64,000 nt of DNA. It comes from Phyto melanocephala. Taxonomy: Eukaryota; Arthropoda; Insecta; Diptera; Rhinophoridae. Where the stretch lies: assembly GCA_941918925.1 (NCBI GenBank), contig OW799233.1:70256578-70320577 (forward strand), written 5' to 3'. Under the pieces are notes generated by a model, which was not told the DNA's origin, did no database searches, and saw only the letters and a program-made list of their open reading frames with translations. Position numbers and translations under genes: made by a program. Of the stretch, positions 21,830-32,233 are shown in pieces. Position 1 is the stretch's first letter. The number at the start of each line of letters is the position of its first letter.

Positions 21830-24800
21830 ACAATCTCTATATCAGTTATGCAGCAGAAAAATAGCAACCTTACTGCTTGTGGGTATATCAATGGTCGAAG
21901 GCATATTTTTACCATAGACACAGGTGCATCGCAGTCTATTATCAGGCCCGATTTAGTAAAGAACACAATCGAACCGTTATGTGGCGTAAGTCTTCGAACA
22001 GCTACTGGGGAGCCTGCTACTGTCTATGGTAAAATAAACGTAAATGTAACTGTTGCCAACATAAGTGTCAATCATGTATTCATCGTTGCCGACATTGTGG
22101 ACGAAGTAATCATCGGTGCAGATTTTATGATTAGTCATGGCATTAGTCTGCACATGGGGCAGAAGGTAATGATTTGGAGGAATGTCGAAATACCCCTAGA
22201 TGTTGGTTATGAAAATAAGGTGCATGTAAGGAAACTAGTTGCTACAGAATATGAGAAAATACCACCACAGTCAGAAAGTGTAGTATGGGCGCGTATAGAG
22301 GGAGGTTGTGTGGACGACCGGTTGTGGGTGGTAGAACAAACAGATATAAAAAGTGACTTAATAACAGCAAAAGCCCTTGTCAAAACCAGCAATGACGGAA
22401 TAGTCCCTATAAGAGTGCTTAACCTTTCGGCCTGTAAAAAAATCGTCAAGCCAAAATCCGAATTAGGTCAATGTGCTAAAGCTGAGGCAATAATTAAGTG
22501 CGAAATGAAATCGGGTCCTGTCAGTATGTCAAACAAAGAGCAGGAGATGATAGCAGAATACGTAGAGAAGTGGGTTAAAGGATTATCGCCGTCCGATAGG
22601 AATAAAGCAAAACAGCTACTCAGAAAACATGCATCCATCTTCGCTCTGAAAGGTCAACATCAAGGTAGAACATCACTTGTGAAACATCAGATAAATACCG
22701 GCGATGCAAGGCCTATAAAACAAGCTCCTAGAAGTATTCCTCTAGCAAAGCGTAATGAAGTCAAAGAACTTGTCAACGAAATGGAGCAGAATGGAGTAAT
22801 AGAACCTTCTTCAAGTCCTTGGAGCTCACCGGTAGTTTTGGTTAAAAAGAAAGATGGCAGCACAAGATTTTGCGTCGATTATAGAAAACTGAATGACGTC
22901 ATGAAAAAGGACAGTTATCCACTACCAAGGATAGATGACACTCTGGACACGCTAGCAGGAACAAAATGGTTCTCTACATTAGACCTGCAAAGTGGTTATT
23001 GGCAAGTAGAAATATCTGATAGAGATAAGGAGAAAACAGCTTTTAGTGCAAGTGACGGGCTATGGCAATTTAACGTGATGCCATTTGGACTATGCAACGC
23101 TCCAGCCACATTCGAGCGATTAATGGAACGCGTATTAAGGGGACTTCATTGGAAGACATGCCTGGTGTATCTTGATGACATAATTCTCATGGGTAAAAGT
23201 TTTGACGATCACCTGAAAAATCTAGAAGAAGTTCTTAAACGAATATCAGTGGCTGGACTTAAATTAAGTGCAAAGAAATGTGCATTGTTCCAAAAAGAGG
23301 TTAAATACTTGGGGCATCGAGTTGCAGAGGATGGTATATCAACTGACGAAGATAAAGTCCAAGCTGTGAAGGACTGGCCTCGCCAGAAAAATCTTCATGA
23401 GTTACGTAGTTTTCTAGGCCTCTGTACCTACTACAGGAGATTTGTGCCGAATTTTGCTAGTGTCGCTGCCAGTCTACATGAGCTCACCAAGAAGTCACGA
23501 CCATTTCTGTGGGCTGAAGCACAAGAACAAGCATTTCAGAAGCTCAAGGAGTTGTTATGCGTAGCACCAGTTTTGGCATATCCTATCGCTGGAGAGAAAT
23601 TTGTATTGGATAGCGATGCGAGTGGCTACGGGATAGGTGGTGTTCTTTCGCAAGTTGTCAACGGAACAGAAAGGGTCATAGGCTTCTACAGTCGGACACT
23701 CTCGAAGCCTGAAAGAAATTATTGTGTAACACGACGAGAGCTTCTGGCAGTTGTGGAGTGTGTAAAGCATTACCACAAATATCTGTACGGACAACACTTC
23801 GAACTAAGAACCGATCACTCTGCACTCAGATGGTTGCTTCAATTTAAACAACCGGAAGGACAGCTAGCCCGTTGGATTGAACGTCTCCAGAGCTACGATT
23901 TCAGCATTGAGCACAGAAAGGGCACTAAACATGGAAATGCAGATGCACTCTCCCGAAGACCGTGCAGATTGGAGTGCAAACATTGTGCAAAAGCTGAAGG
24001 AAAAGAATGTGTCGTTGACGTTCGACTAACACATATAGAGACAAGTGACGACTGGTCAGCGGCGCAAAGAGACGATCCCACACTGGCAAAAATTATGTCA
24101 GCAAGGGAGGAAGACAAAAGGCCAACCCGTAACCAAATATCAGCGGAAAGTCCACTGATGAAATCATACTGGGCGCTATGGAATAGTCTGCAGGTTATTA
24201 ACGGGTGCCTTTATCGCAAATGGGAAAGTACTGATGGTAAATCGACAACAAATCTGATTGTGGTGCCATCCTCTAAAGTCAAAGAGGTATTGAAAGAGTT
24301 TCATAATGGTTCAAGTGGTGGTCATCTTGGTGTAACAAAAACCATAGAAAAGATAAAGCAACGTTTCTATTGGGTTGGATGCCAACAATCTAAGGGCCCA
24401 GTAAGACGGAGTAGAGGAGCGCTGCAGCAGTACAATTCAGGTGCTCCCTTTGAGCGAATAGCGATGGATATAGCAGGCCCTTTTCCTATCAGTGAGGCTG
24501 GAAACCGTTACGTTCTAGTTGTAATCGACTATTTTAGCAAATGGCCAGAGGTATACGCAATACAAAACCAAGAAGGTAAAACTGTCGTAAACGCATTTGT
24601 GAACAACTGGGTGTGCCGCTATGGAGTTCCGCTTGAGCTACATTCTGATCAGGGAAGAAATTTTGAATCTGCGATATTCCAGGAAATGTGCGAACTATAC
24701 GGTATCCGAAAAACGAGGACTACGCCACTGCATCCACAATCTGACGGCATGGTCGAGAGATTTAACCGCACGTTGGAGGAACACTTGAGAAAAGTGGTCA

Positions 24801-25327
24801 GTGCACACCAAAGGGACTGGGATGAGCACATACCAAAATTTCTATTGGCATACAGGTCAGCCGTTCATGAATCTACCTCCCGAATACCTGCAAAAATTAT
24901 GTTCGGAACCGAGCTGAAACTGCCAGGTGATCTAGAATTCGGTATTAATCCCTCGACTATAGATGAGCACGAAGAAGACACTTCAAGGGGACAAAAAGAT
25001 TTAGACGATATTCATGAATTCGTTCGTGGACGAATAAAAATGACCAGCGACAAGATGAAGGCCAGATATGACAGAGCAGCAAATTCTGAAGGCTTTAATG
25101 AGGGTCAGCTAGTTCTACTATATAACCCACAACGGAAAAAAGGACTGCCTCCTAAATTGCAAACTCATTGGGATGGGCCCTATAAGGTGATAAAAAGAAT
25201 AAATGATGTCGTGTATAGAATACAAAAGTACAATAGCCCAAGATCAAAGATGAAAGTGGTTCATCTCGAGCGCCTCGCTAAGTACGGAAAAAGTGAATTT
25301 GTGCCTATTCGGGACGAACAGGCTTAA
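21764..25327 (+). CDS. gypsy pol: protease, RT, RNase H, integrase
   Basis: Probably made as a Gag-Pol fusion by -1 frameshifting; the first in-frame ATG is 21848. Order: protease (FTIDTGASQSIIRPDL, then VIIGADFMISHG), RT (FCVDYRKLNDVMKKDSYPLP, WFSTLDLQSGYWQVEI, VYLDDIIL with the catalytic DD), RNase H (FVLDSDASGYGIGGVLSQV, ELRTDHSALRWLLQF), integrase zinc segment, core (AMDIAGPFPI, LHSDQGRNFESAIF, PQSDGMVERFNRTLEEHL) and a chromatin-facing tail. No stops over 1159 codons. The zinc domain is odd: after HNGSSGGHLGV the text goes FYWVGCQQSKGPVRR, with the usual CxxC segment missing by in-frame deletion, which may impair integration. Confidence 0.92.
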   Translation, partial: VTVKLKRASTTGQELAPITEGPTISISVMQQKNSNLTACGYINGRRHIFTIDTGASQSIIRPDLVKNTIEPLCGVSLRTATGEPATVYGKINVNVTVANISVNHVFIVADIVDEVIIGADFMISHGISLHMGQKVMIWRNVEIPLDVGYENKVHVRKLVATEYEKIPPQSESVVWARIEGGCVDDRLWVVEQTDIKSDLITAKALVKTSNDGIVPIRVLNLSACKKIVKPKSELGQCAKAEAIIKCEMKSGPVSMSNKEQEMIAEYVEKWVKGLSPSDRNKAKQLLRKHASIFALKGQHQGRTSLVKHQINTGDARPIKQAPRSIPLAKRNEVKELVNEMEQNGVIEPSSSPWSSPVVLVKKKDGSTRFCVDYRKLNDVMKKDSYPLPRIDDTLDTLAGTKWFSTLDLQSGYWQVEISDRDKEKTAFSASDGLWQFNVMPFGLCNAPATFERLMERVLRGLHWKTCLVYLDDIILMGKSFDDHLKNLEEVLKRISVAGLKLSAKKCALFQKEVKYLGHRVAEDGISTDEDKVQAVKDWPRQKNLHELRSFLGLCTYYRRFVPNFASVAASLHELTKKSRPFLWAEAQEQAFQKLKELLCVAPVLAYPIAGEKFVLDSDASGYGIGGVLSQVVNGTERVIGFYSRTLSKPERNYCVTRRELLAVVECVKHYHKYLYGQHFELRTDHSALRWLLQFKQPEGQLARWIERLQSYDFSIEHRKGTKHGNADALSRRPCRLECKHCAKAEGKECVVDVRLTHIETSDDWSAAQRDDPTLAKIMSAREEDKRPTRNQISAESPLMKSYWALWNSLQVINGCLYRKWESTDGKSTTNLIVVPSSKVKEVLKEFHNGSSGGHLGVTKTIEKIKQRFYWVGCQQSKGPVRRSRGALQQYNSGAPFERIAMDIAGPFPISEAGNRYVLVVIDYFSKWPEVYAIQNQEGKTVVNAFVNNWVCRYGVPLELHSDQGRNFESAIFQEMCELYGIRKTRTTPLHPQSDGMVERFNRTLEEHLRKVVSAHQRDWDEHIPKFLLAYRSAVHESTSRIPAKIMFGTELKLPGDLEFGINPSTIDEHEEDTSRGQKDLDDIHEFVRGRIKMTSDKMKARYDRAANSEGFNEGQLVLLYNPQRKKGLPPKLQTHWDGPYKVIKRINDVVYRIQKYNSPRSKMKVVHLERLAKYGKSEFVPIRDEQA

Positions 25328-25338
25328 GCGGGCGGTAG

Positions 25339-25868
25339 TGTTACAGATTTATTTTTAAATAGCTTAATTTACATTTTAATTTATTTTAGTTGTAGCAGTA
25401 AAAGTTACTGTAGTTGTATTTGCATTAGTTTATTTTGCTGATTTTTCGAACATGATGTTTGTTGTTATGTGTAGCATACTTTTAGGCACTTCTATTATTC
25501 GTACCTATTACTTAACGTCTTAATTTAAATTTAACGGTTTTCGAATGTACTAGAATGTACATACGAGAACTTTGTCGAATGTTACCGAACACCACTATGT
25601 TACTATAAATAGCCGAACAACACAGCTAACATAATTAGTATTACAGTAGAGCTTGTAAGGTGCGTATCAAAGTGTGTTTGATAATAAAAGTGTATAATCA
25701 TAAGTGTAATAAGTAAAGTGATATTAAAGCAATCTTTGAGTGTGTTTAAGTAAATAAAGTGCTCTTAATTTTATAACGAATTTCAACTGTTTTTGACTGC
25801 AATAAAAGAACTCAAAAGGTTTATTTAAAGGAAATAATCCAACGTTTATAAAAGGTATAAACGTAACA
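25339..25868 (+). repeat. 3' LTR of gypsy element
   Basis: 530 bp, same ends as the 5' LTR, preceded by the polypurine tract at about 25325-25338. TATAAATA at 25604-25611. Confidence 0.95.
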
Positions 25869-26362
25869 ATATATTAAATAAAAAATAAAAATAAAAAAAA
25901 AAAATTTAAAAATATTAAAAAAAATTTTTTTGGCTTAGCTGGGATTTGATGCCACGTTTTCTCTAACCAGTATACACGTTTGTATGTATGTATGTATGTT
26001 GTTGTTGTAATGTGGTTTTTGTGAAAAAAAATCGAGGTGGTCGTAGGTTTTTGCTCATATCTCAGTTGTTTATGTACCGATGTTTCTGATTTTCAATACC
26101 GATCTACTCCCGAATATTTCTGATATTTTAATACCTTACCCGGGTCCAACCTATGTCGGGGAGCTTCAAAAAGTTGATTTCAACATACACACGGACAGAC
26201 GGTCAGATGGACAGACTGACAGAGCTTAATCGACTCCCCTATTCATAAGCTTTCAGAAAATATATACTTTATGGGACGGAAATGAAAATTGTAGAAATTT
26301 CACACGGAATGACAAACCTATATATACCCTTTTTCACTGTGTGAAGGGTATAAAAACTGGTT

Positions 26363-27871
26363 TAATCACAGATTATGGAAGATACTCTGCTGCACGGGCT
26401 ACTTATAACACGCTGAATAATAAATTATATAATAAATACTTAAATGATATGAGAGCTAATTTTAAAAATGACCCAAAATCCTTTTATAAATTTGTCAACT
26501 CCAAAAGAAAATCTTAGACAACTTAGTCAAATGTAACATGTTTGCTGATTTCTTCAGTGCAAGATATTCCGATGACCAATACGATAATTTAACTAACTAC
26601 CCTTATCCGATAATGCACAATCAATCAATATCATTTCCGCCTATACACTATGATGATGTTGTAAAAAACTTAAAAAATCTGAAACCTACAAACCAAAGTG
26701 TACCTGACGGCATTCCTAGTTGTCTAATTTCAAATTGTGCTCATGCTTTGGCGACTCCATTAACAATTATGTTTAATATATCACTAAAATACGGCTATTT
26801 CCCTAAAGCTTGGAAAGAGTCATACATTATTCCTTTATTTAAATCTGGAAATAAATCGCGAGTTGTAAACTACAGAGGTATAGTAAAATTAAGTATGATT
26901 CCTAAACTTTTCGAAAATGCATTACCGAATCACTGTGTCATCAAGTTTCATCAATAATGGCATCTTCTCAACATGGCTACCGTAAAGGTTGCTCAATAAC
27001 AACAAATCTTCTACAATTGACATACTTAACTAATCGAGGATTTGCTAATGGTCAGTGTACTGACGTCATCTACACGGACTTTAGTAAAGCTTTTGATAAA
27101 GTCAACCATATTCTGTTAATCAAAAAGCTTAATTTGTTGGGATTTACCAATAATAGTTTGGCTTGGATTAATTCATATCTAACGGACAGAAACCAACGTG
27201 TTTGCTTCAATAATACTCTATCTAAACATATAACAGTAAAATCTGGAGTTCCACAAGGCAGCCATCTTGGTCCAATTTTATTTACCCTGTTTATAAATGA
27301 TCTTCCAAATGTTATTAAATTTTCTAATAATCTTATGTACGCAGATGACGTAAAATTTTTTATATCGGTAATAACTGTGGTAATTATAATCTGCTGGCAA
27401 CAAGACTTAGATAGCTTCTTTATATGGTGTAATACTAACTTAATGGATTTGAATTTAAATAAATGTAAACACACGCACTTTTCCCGTAAAACAGAAGAAA
27501 TAAACTCATTATTCTTGAATGGTTACAAACTGGAACTGGTTGATTCAATAGTTGATTTGGGTATTCTATTTGATATTAAACTTAATTTTAATCAGCATAT
27601 TACCCTAATATCTAATAAAGCTCGTGGGGTTCTTGCTTTCATAAAACGCTGGGCCAAGGAATTTTCAGATCCTTACATCACTAAACAGCTCTATACATCT
27701 TTAGTAATGCCAATATTAGAATTCGGTTCAATTATCTGGAATCCTCAATATAATCTGTATTCTGATAAAATTGAGTCTGTACAGAAACCATTTCTGTTGT
27801 TTTGCTTACGTCACCTTTTTCGAAATAGTGTTTCAAATAGACCATATCTAAATTTTATCAAATCTTATTAA
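26363..27871 (+). pseudogene. CR1 LINE copy 2, right part (RT)
   Basis: Continues the LINE interrupted at 18003: KTGLITDYGRYSAARATYN matches the linker of copy 1. A stop follows KFVNSKRKS. ORF 26538-26957 (SCLISNCAHALATPLTIMF, NYRGIVKLSMIPKLFE) and ORF 26957-27871 (TDVIYTDFSKAFDKVNH, GVPQGSHLGPILFTLFIN, MYADDVKFF) together give all RT motifs in two frames. It ends after LFCLRHLFRN, short of the C-terminal part seen in copy 1. 5' ORF1 and endonuclease are absent. Confidence 0.85.
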
Positions 27872-28249
27872 ATAAATTAGACTAAAAGAGCTTACCTTGT
27901 TCCCTTACAACGAAGCATGTTTGTAAGGGAGTAAAATAACAATGCAGAAATATTTATACGAAAGAGATCGACACGATTAAAAGAAATTATTCTTGTTTTG
28001 ATTGACTTTTTTATTAAAAACAAAAGCAAATTTGTTTAGTAATAAAGTAATTTTTGTGAGTTACGGACGCATGTGCGGTGACAAGTTTTTTTTACAAAAT
28101 AAGTGTTTTTTTTTTTTGTGATTTATTAAAAAAGTAAATTTATTATTTAGTATTTTGAAGAATTAAAACAATTTTTTTATAAATAAACACACAAATAATG
28201 ATAGGAAAAAGGCAATTAAATAAACTGAAAAGAAAAAATTAAAAACATC
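27872..28249. other. Left end and leader of the TNP2-like transposon
   Basis: GAAGCATGTTTGTAAGGGAG at 27912-27931 is matched, with one mismatch, by its reverse complement at 32120-32139. The rest is AT-rich, with no coding signal until about 28250. Confidence 0.5.
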
Positions 28250-30026
28250 TTGGCTGTAAGTACCGTACGAAGTGATTTTGAGGTACAGTCTGAAGGTATT
28301 TCGTTTCAATGCGTAAAAAATACAAATTCTGTAAATGAAGAGTCGTGCAGTGAGGAAAAAAATAATTTAAAATCTGATATAAAACAATGGTTTTTGAAAT
28401 ATCGGCCATCAGTGGAAAGTACTTCTGCTTTACTTCGTATTTTAAATAAATTTGCATCAGATATACCATTAAGTGTAGAAACTCTTATTGGATCTAAGCA
28501 AATTGTTCACAAAAAAACTGTAGACCCAGGATGTTATTTCCATGTAGGAATAGAATTAAATTTGCTAAAATAAGTAGACATAATAAAAGAACAAAAAATT
28601 AAAGAATTGATATTAGATATAGGAATTGACGGATTACCCCTTTTTAAGAGTTCCGCGGTGGGACTCTGGCCTATTCTTGGACGTATTGTAAATATGCCTA
28701 ATGTCAAAGTTTTTCTTATTGGTAGTTATGTCGGAAAACAAAAACCATATGACATTAATAAGTATCTAGAAGATTTTGTAACTGAAATGCGAATATTAAA
28801 TGAAAATGGATTTGTCGTTCAGGGTATATCACTAAAACTAAAAATTCGAGCCTTTTTGTGTGATGCGCCAGCCAGAGCATTTGTATGTGGCATAAAAAGC
28901 CATAATGCTATTTATGGTTGTAGCAAGTGTGATCAAAAAGGGGTACATATTATGAGGGTTACAACATATTCAACTTCTTTAGGTAAACTGAGTACTGACG
29001 GAGATTTTAAAGCAAGGGTTTTTAAAAATTTTCATAAATCCAAGTATATGGATAATGAAATCCTATAAGAAAAGCTTCAAATCAAAATGATAACACAGTT
29101 TCCACTTGATACCATGCACCTAATAGATTTAGGTGTTATGAAAAAAATGCTCCTATCTTATCGGTTCTAAAACGACCGAACGTATTTCGCCTATTTCTAA
29201 ACAAAATATGTCTTATTTATTAACATCTCTTCGCCCTTATATACCTAAAGAAATTGAAAGAAAGCCAAGAACTCTTGATGAAATACTAAGATGGAAAGCT
29301 GTAGAGTTCCGCCAGTTTCTCTTATATAGCGGACTTATCGTATTAAAGGAGTATACAACTAATGACTTTTTTAACCATTTTTTGTTGCTATCTTGCGCAT
29401 ATAGAATAATGACTAGTCCCAAACTAATAGAAGTAAATCTTAATCATGCGGGCGAAATGTTAACAAAATTTGTGAAAGATTTTGCTAAAATATATGGTTC
29501 TACGAGTGTAACACACAATGTCCATAACCTCCTTCATCTAAAAGAAACAGTAAAAGAATACGGAAACCTTGCAAACTTAACTGCTTACCCATTTGAAAAT
29601 AGTTTGAAAGCTATTAAAAAATCAGTAAAAAAATCTCACCACATTGAACAGCAGCTTTTTAATATATTTTCTTTAGACCAGTTATCTAAACCTAAAAAAT
29701 TTAGCGGCTATAAAAAAAATTCTAATAAAAAAATTGTTATGTATGCATCAGATAAGGGAACATTTAGAATCAAGGATCCAGATAGTTATTGTTTAATTAG
29801 CAATGATTTACCATGCCAAATTATTGAATTCTATGAGAATGGATATTTTAAAGCAAGAGTATATTCATATCCATCAAATTTTTTTACTCAACCTGTTTCC
29901 TCAAGTACTATCGGAATTTTTTTAGTAAATCCAAATAATTTTGTTGAAGAAGTTGTAAAAGTAGATGAAATAAAAGCAAAACTTATAAATTTTCCAAAAA
30001 AGCCTATTTTACTTAAATCGTCCTAG
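28250..30026 (+). pseudogene. TNP2-like transposase remnant
   Basis: Frame 2 from 28250: IKQWFLKYRPSVESTSALLR, then YFHVGIELNLLK and a TAA at 28571-28573, resuming with LDIGIDGLPLFKSSAVGLWP, KIRAFLCDAPARAFVCGIKS, NAIYGCSKCDQKG. Another in-frame stop at 29066-29068 precedes QFPLDTMHLIDLGVMKK. The frame then shifts; 29200-30026 (frame 3) has KPRTLDEILRWKAVEFRQFL, VTHNVHNLLHLKETVKEYG and a C-terminal domain (YFKARVYSYPSNFFTQP). This is the insect/cnidarian-type family related to TNP2 of EnSpm/CACTA elements. Two nonsense codons and one frameshift inactivate it. Confidence 0.7.
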
Positions 30027-30123
30027 GTACTCGTATTTACCAAAATTTCATATGTAAAAAGATAATTTGTTTATAAATTTCTTAATATTTTAGAAAAATG
30101 CCTCGATCAAATGCAAGTGAAAA

Positions 30124-31139
30124 ATGCACAATTCCATGCAAGAACTCCTTGAAAATTTTAATGGTGTTAAGGGTAATTATTTTTAATTGTATTAATATAA
30201 AAAAATCCCATTACATTTACATAATTATATGTTATATTTTATTTTTGTAGATATAATCAATGCTCAAAACAACGTTATGGATATTGAGTGTCTTAAGCGG
30301 GAAATTAGAGATTTAAAAGGTTAATGCAACATACATATAATTAAAATTTTAATTTTTAATAAACATATGTACATACTTAAAAACTTTCAGAAATTGCAGA
30401 GTGTCAGAAAAAATTGACTGAAATTTCAAATAACAATGTTAAACAACTTCAAGGTCAATATTTCTAAATACGAGTATTTATATAGTACGCAAATTTAAAC
30501 GAATTTTCGATTTTAGGTACTCTTATTGAACAAAATAAAACAATATTTAGTTTCGTTGCTATCAGAGATAAAAGTGATGACAAAGTCATCAATTATTGTT
30601 GGCCAAACATCCTCCAAGTATGCAAATCTTTTTCATGTGAAGAGGACTTAATAGATATCGAAAACGAGGTGAATGAAGAAACTAGAGATGAAATGGTAAA
30701 ATAAAAACATTTAAAGTTACTTGTGTTTTATATACCAAGTGTAAATTGTCTGATTTTCTATTGCAAGGTACACACTGTTAAAACTATTATACATCCTGGT
30801 GGTTTAAACAGAAATTTTGACAGCATTTTAACTATGAATATGATCCTTCAATATAATCTTGACTGGAAGCAACGAAAAAAAACGTATTTTGGATTATCCT
30901 TAATTTATAGATATTTTATATAGTAAGTATTATGCAAAATTTAATAATATAATGTCTAATAAGCTAATATATACCTTTCTTATCATTTTACAGGAACTAA
31001 TTTCGGAGAAAAACTTTCCAAAAAGGAATTTTTATCTAACTTAAGAAAAGCCATAAGGTTAGCCAAGAATATATACTATAAAGACACCTCGATAAAAAAC
31101 AATGATACACGAAATAATAAATTTCTTGATGAAAATTAG
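30124..31139 (+). CDS. Six-exon coiled-coil gene downstream of the TNP2-like transposase
   Basis: Candidate exons: 30094-30172 (ATG 30124), 30251-30319, 30391-30453, 30517-30695, 30768-30922, 30994-31139. All introns are short, start GT and end AG with pyrimidine-rich acceptors. Frame is kept through exons 1-5: MHNSMQELLENFNGVK, then VMDIECLKREIRDLK and CQKKLTEISNNNVKQLQ (coiled coil), then FSFVAIRDKSDDKVINY, and exon 5 HPGGLNRNFDSILTMNMILQ. Joining exon 5 to exon 6 gives TAG, while exon 6 in another frame is open (GEKLSKKEFLSNLRKAIRLA), so an indel probably broke it. The C-terminal helices resemble DUF4806-type modules, weakly. Function unknown; a DNA-binding partner of the transposase is possible. 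Confidence 0.5.
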
Positions 31140-31626
31140 AATTGCAATTCTTATAAAAAAATGAAATAAAAATTTAGTTTCTAAAATTCATGAATTAAAT
31201 TTTTTTTCAAAAATATTTTATAACTGAATTGAATTTTTATTTTAATAATTTTAAAGACTATGTAATCCAAAGAATTTATATTTTTTAAGTTTTCAATACA
31301 TATAATACAAATCTAATTGTGATTTCTAAAAAAATATTGATTTAAGTACTGAATTAAATTTAAGTTTCTAGCTTTACAAATTAAAATGTATGTTCTATTT
31401 TTTTTATCTGTAGTTTTTCTTTCCTTTTTTATTTGTTTACATTAAACAATTTAAGTATTAGCTTTTATGTTTTAAGTATATTATTTAAAGAATGAAATCT
31501 TTTTTTTTAGTTTAAATAGTTTTAACTGCATAAAATTGATTAATTAAAAAAAATACATTTAATCCTTTATTTATTGTAAAATTTGTTTTAAATAAAAATA
31601 AATTTAAAAAACGTATCCTAGGGCCA
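31140..31626. other. AT-rich, no gene seen
   Basis: Contains AATAAA motifs just after the spliced gene (about 31160) that could serve as its polyadenylation signal; otherwise nothing. Confidence 0.4.
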
Positions 31627-31743
31627 AATTACGGCATTCAATATCGATCGAAATTGCAATCGAACGTGAAAGTTTTCCTTACATTTTGTATTGGATTCTA
31701 AAAAGAATTCTATAATTTTCGATCGATATTGAATGCTGTAATT
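31627..31743. mobile_element. Small foldback MITE
   Basis: The arm 31627-31655 (AATTACGGCATTCAATATCG onward) is inverted at 31714-31743, with two differences. 117 bp in total. No clear target duplication. Confidence 0.6.
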
Positions 31744-32233
31744 CGGAACTTGTATTTCTTATATAAAACAAAAGAAGGAAGAAAGTCGTACAAGAACTAA
31801 GCACAGTTTTGTAAGCTTCTTTAAGTACAAAAGTAGCGCCACACAGCAGCGCATCGATAAATGCTTTTTTAGAGGTGCAAGTATCGCTCCAAATAAGCAA
31901 TAAATTACTTTGTTATGGAAGCGCTTTTGTATACACATCAATTGGTCAACTCTATTGAACATAGCAATAAGCGCTCTGCATTTTTATTACACTCGTAGCT
32001 TTTCCTAGGCTTTTAAAAGAGCGCTCTTTGCATTCAAAATGTAATGCTTCAAAGTGGGAACTCGCCATACAAAATTCATGCCTTACGTAAGTCAGAGTGT
32101 AAGCGAAACTTCTATGTTTCTCCCTTACAAACCTGCTTCTATCGAAGCAGCAATTTTTGTTGGGACTTTTAAACAAAGCTTTCTTCTATACGATCGTTTA
32201 CATGTGATGAAGGATCGTCTCATATGCGTTGAG
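31744..32233. other. Right part of the TNP2-like element and flank
   Basis: No ORF of note. GAGCGCTCTTTGCATT and AAGCGCTCTGCATT are related short motifs. The right inverted end is 32120-32139, followed by a local palindrome CTGCTTCTATCGAAGCAG. Confidence 0.35.

Larger units (their letters stand above)
19672..25868 (+). mobile_element. Ty3/gypsy LTR retrotransposon, complete
   Basis: 6197 bp with 528/530-bp LTRs, a 4-bp target duplication ATAT (19668-19671, 25869-25872), tRNA-Leu-type primer site (from 20202), gag, pol in the -1 frame and a polypurine tract (AAGCGGGCGGTAG) before 25339. The LTRs differ by three substitutions and one 2-nt indel, so insertion is recent. gag has two nonsense codons; pol is open. 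A solo LTR of the same family lies at 38462-38989. Confidence 0.95.
18004..26362 (+). mobile_element. Helentron-like A/B element inserted in CR1 copy 2, itself split by a gypsy element
   Basis: The A block starts AAGTAAGAGCGCTATATTCG (hairpin ATTCGGCGGTGCCGAAT), 18004-18180, then A-rich spacer, a 1.33-kb palindrome (18288-19614), spacer, and the B block at 25928-26360 (GCTGGGATTTGATGCCACG ... CACTGTGTGAAGGGTATAA). The LTR retrotransposon at 19672-25868 sits in the A-rich spacer. CR1 coding sequence resumes just after the final TATAAA, so the whole 8.36 kb is a nested insertion. Non-coding. Confidence 0.7.
27912..32139 (+). mobile_element. TNP2-like DNA transposon with an accessory spliced gene (candidate limits)
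   Basis: Limits are set by 20-bp inverted ends (19/20 match). Inside are a TNP2-like transposase remnant (28250-30026) and a downstream multi-exon gene (30124-31139). Gene order, transposase plus a small spliced coiled-coil protein, recalls the TNPD/TNPA pair of EnSpm/CACTA elements, but the ends do not begin CACTA. No target duplication was found. A small foldback MITE (31627-31743) lies inside. Confidence 0.5.

Noticed and set aside
24320..24420. The gypsy pol as two separate genes broken in the integrase zinc domain
   Set aside because: The frame is continuous through the deletion, so it is one ORF with a missing segment.
27912..32139. Calling the TNP2-like element a standard CACTA transposon
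   Set aside because: The candidate ends begin GAAGCATG, not CACTA, and no 3-bp duplication was found, so the superfamily is left open.
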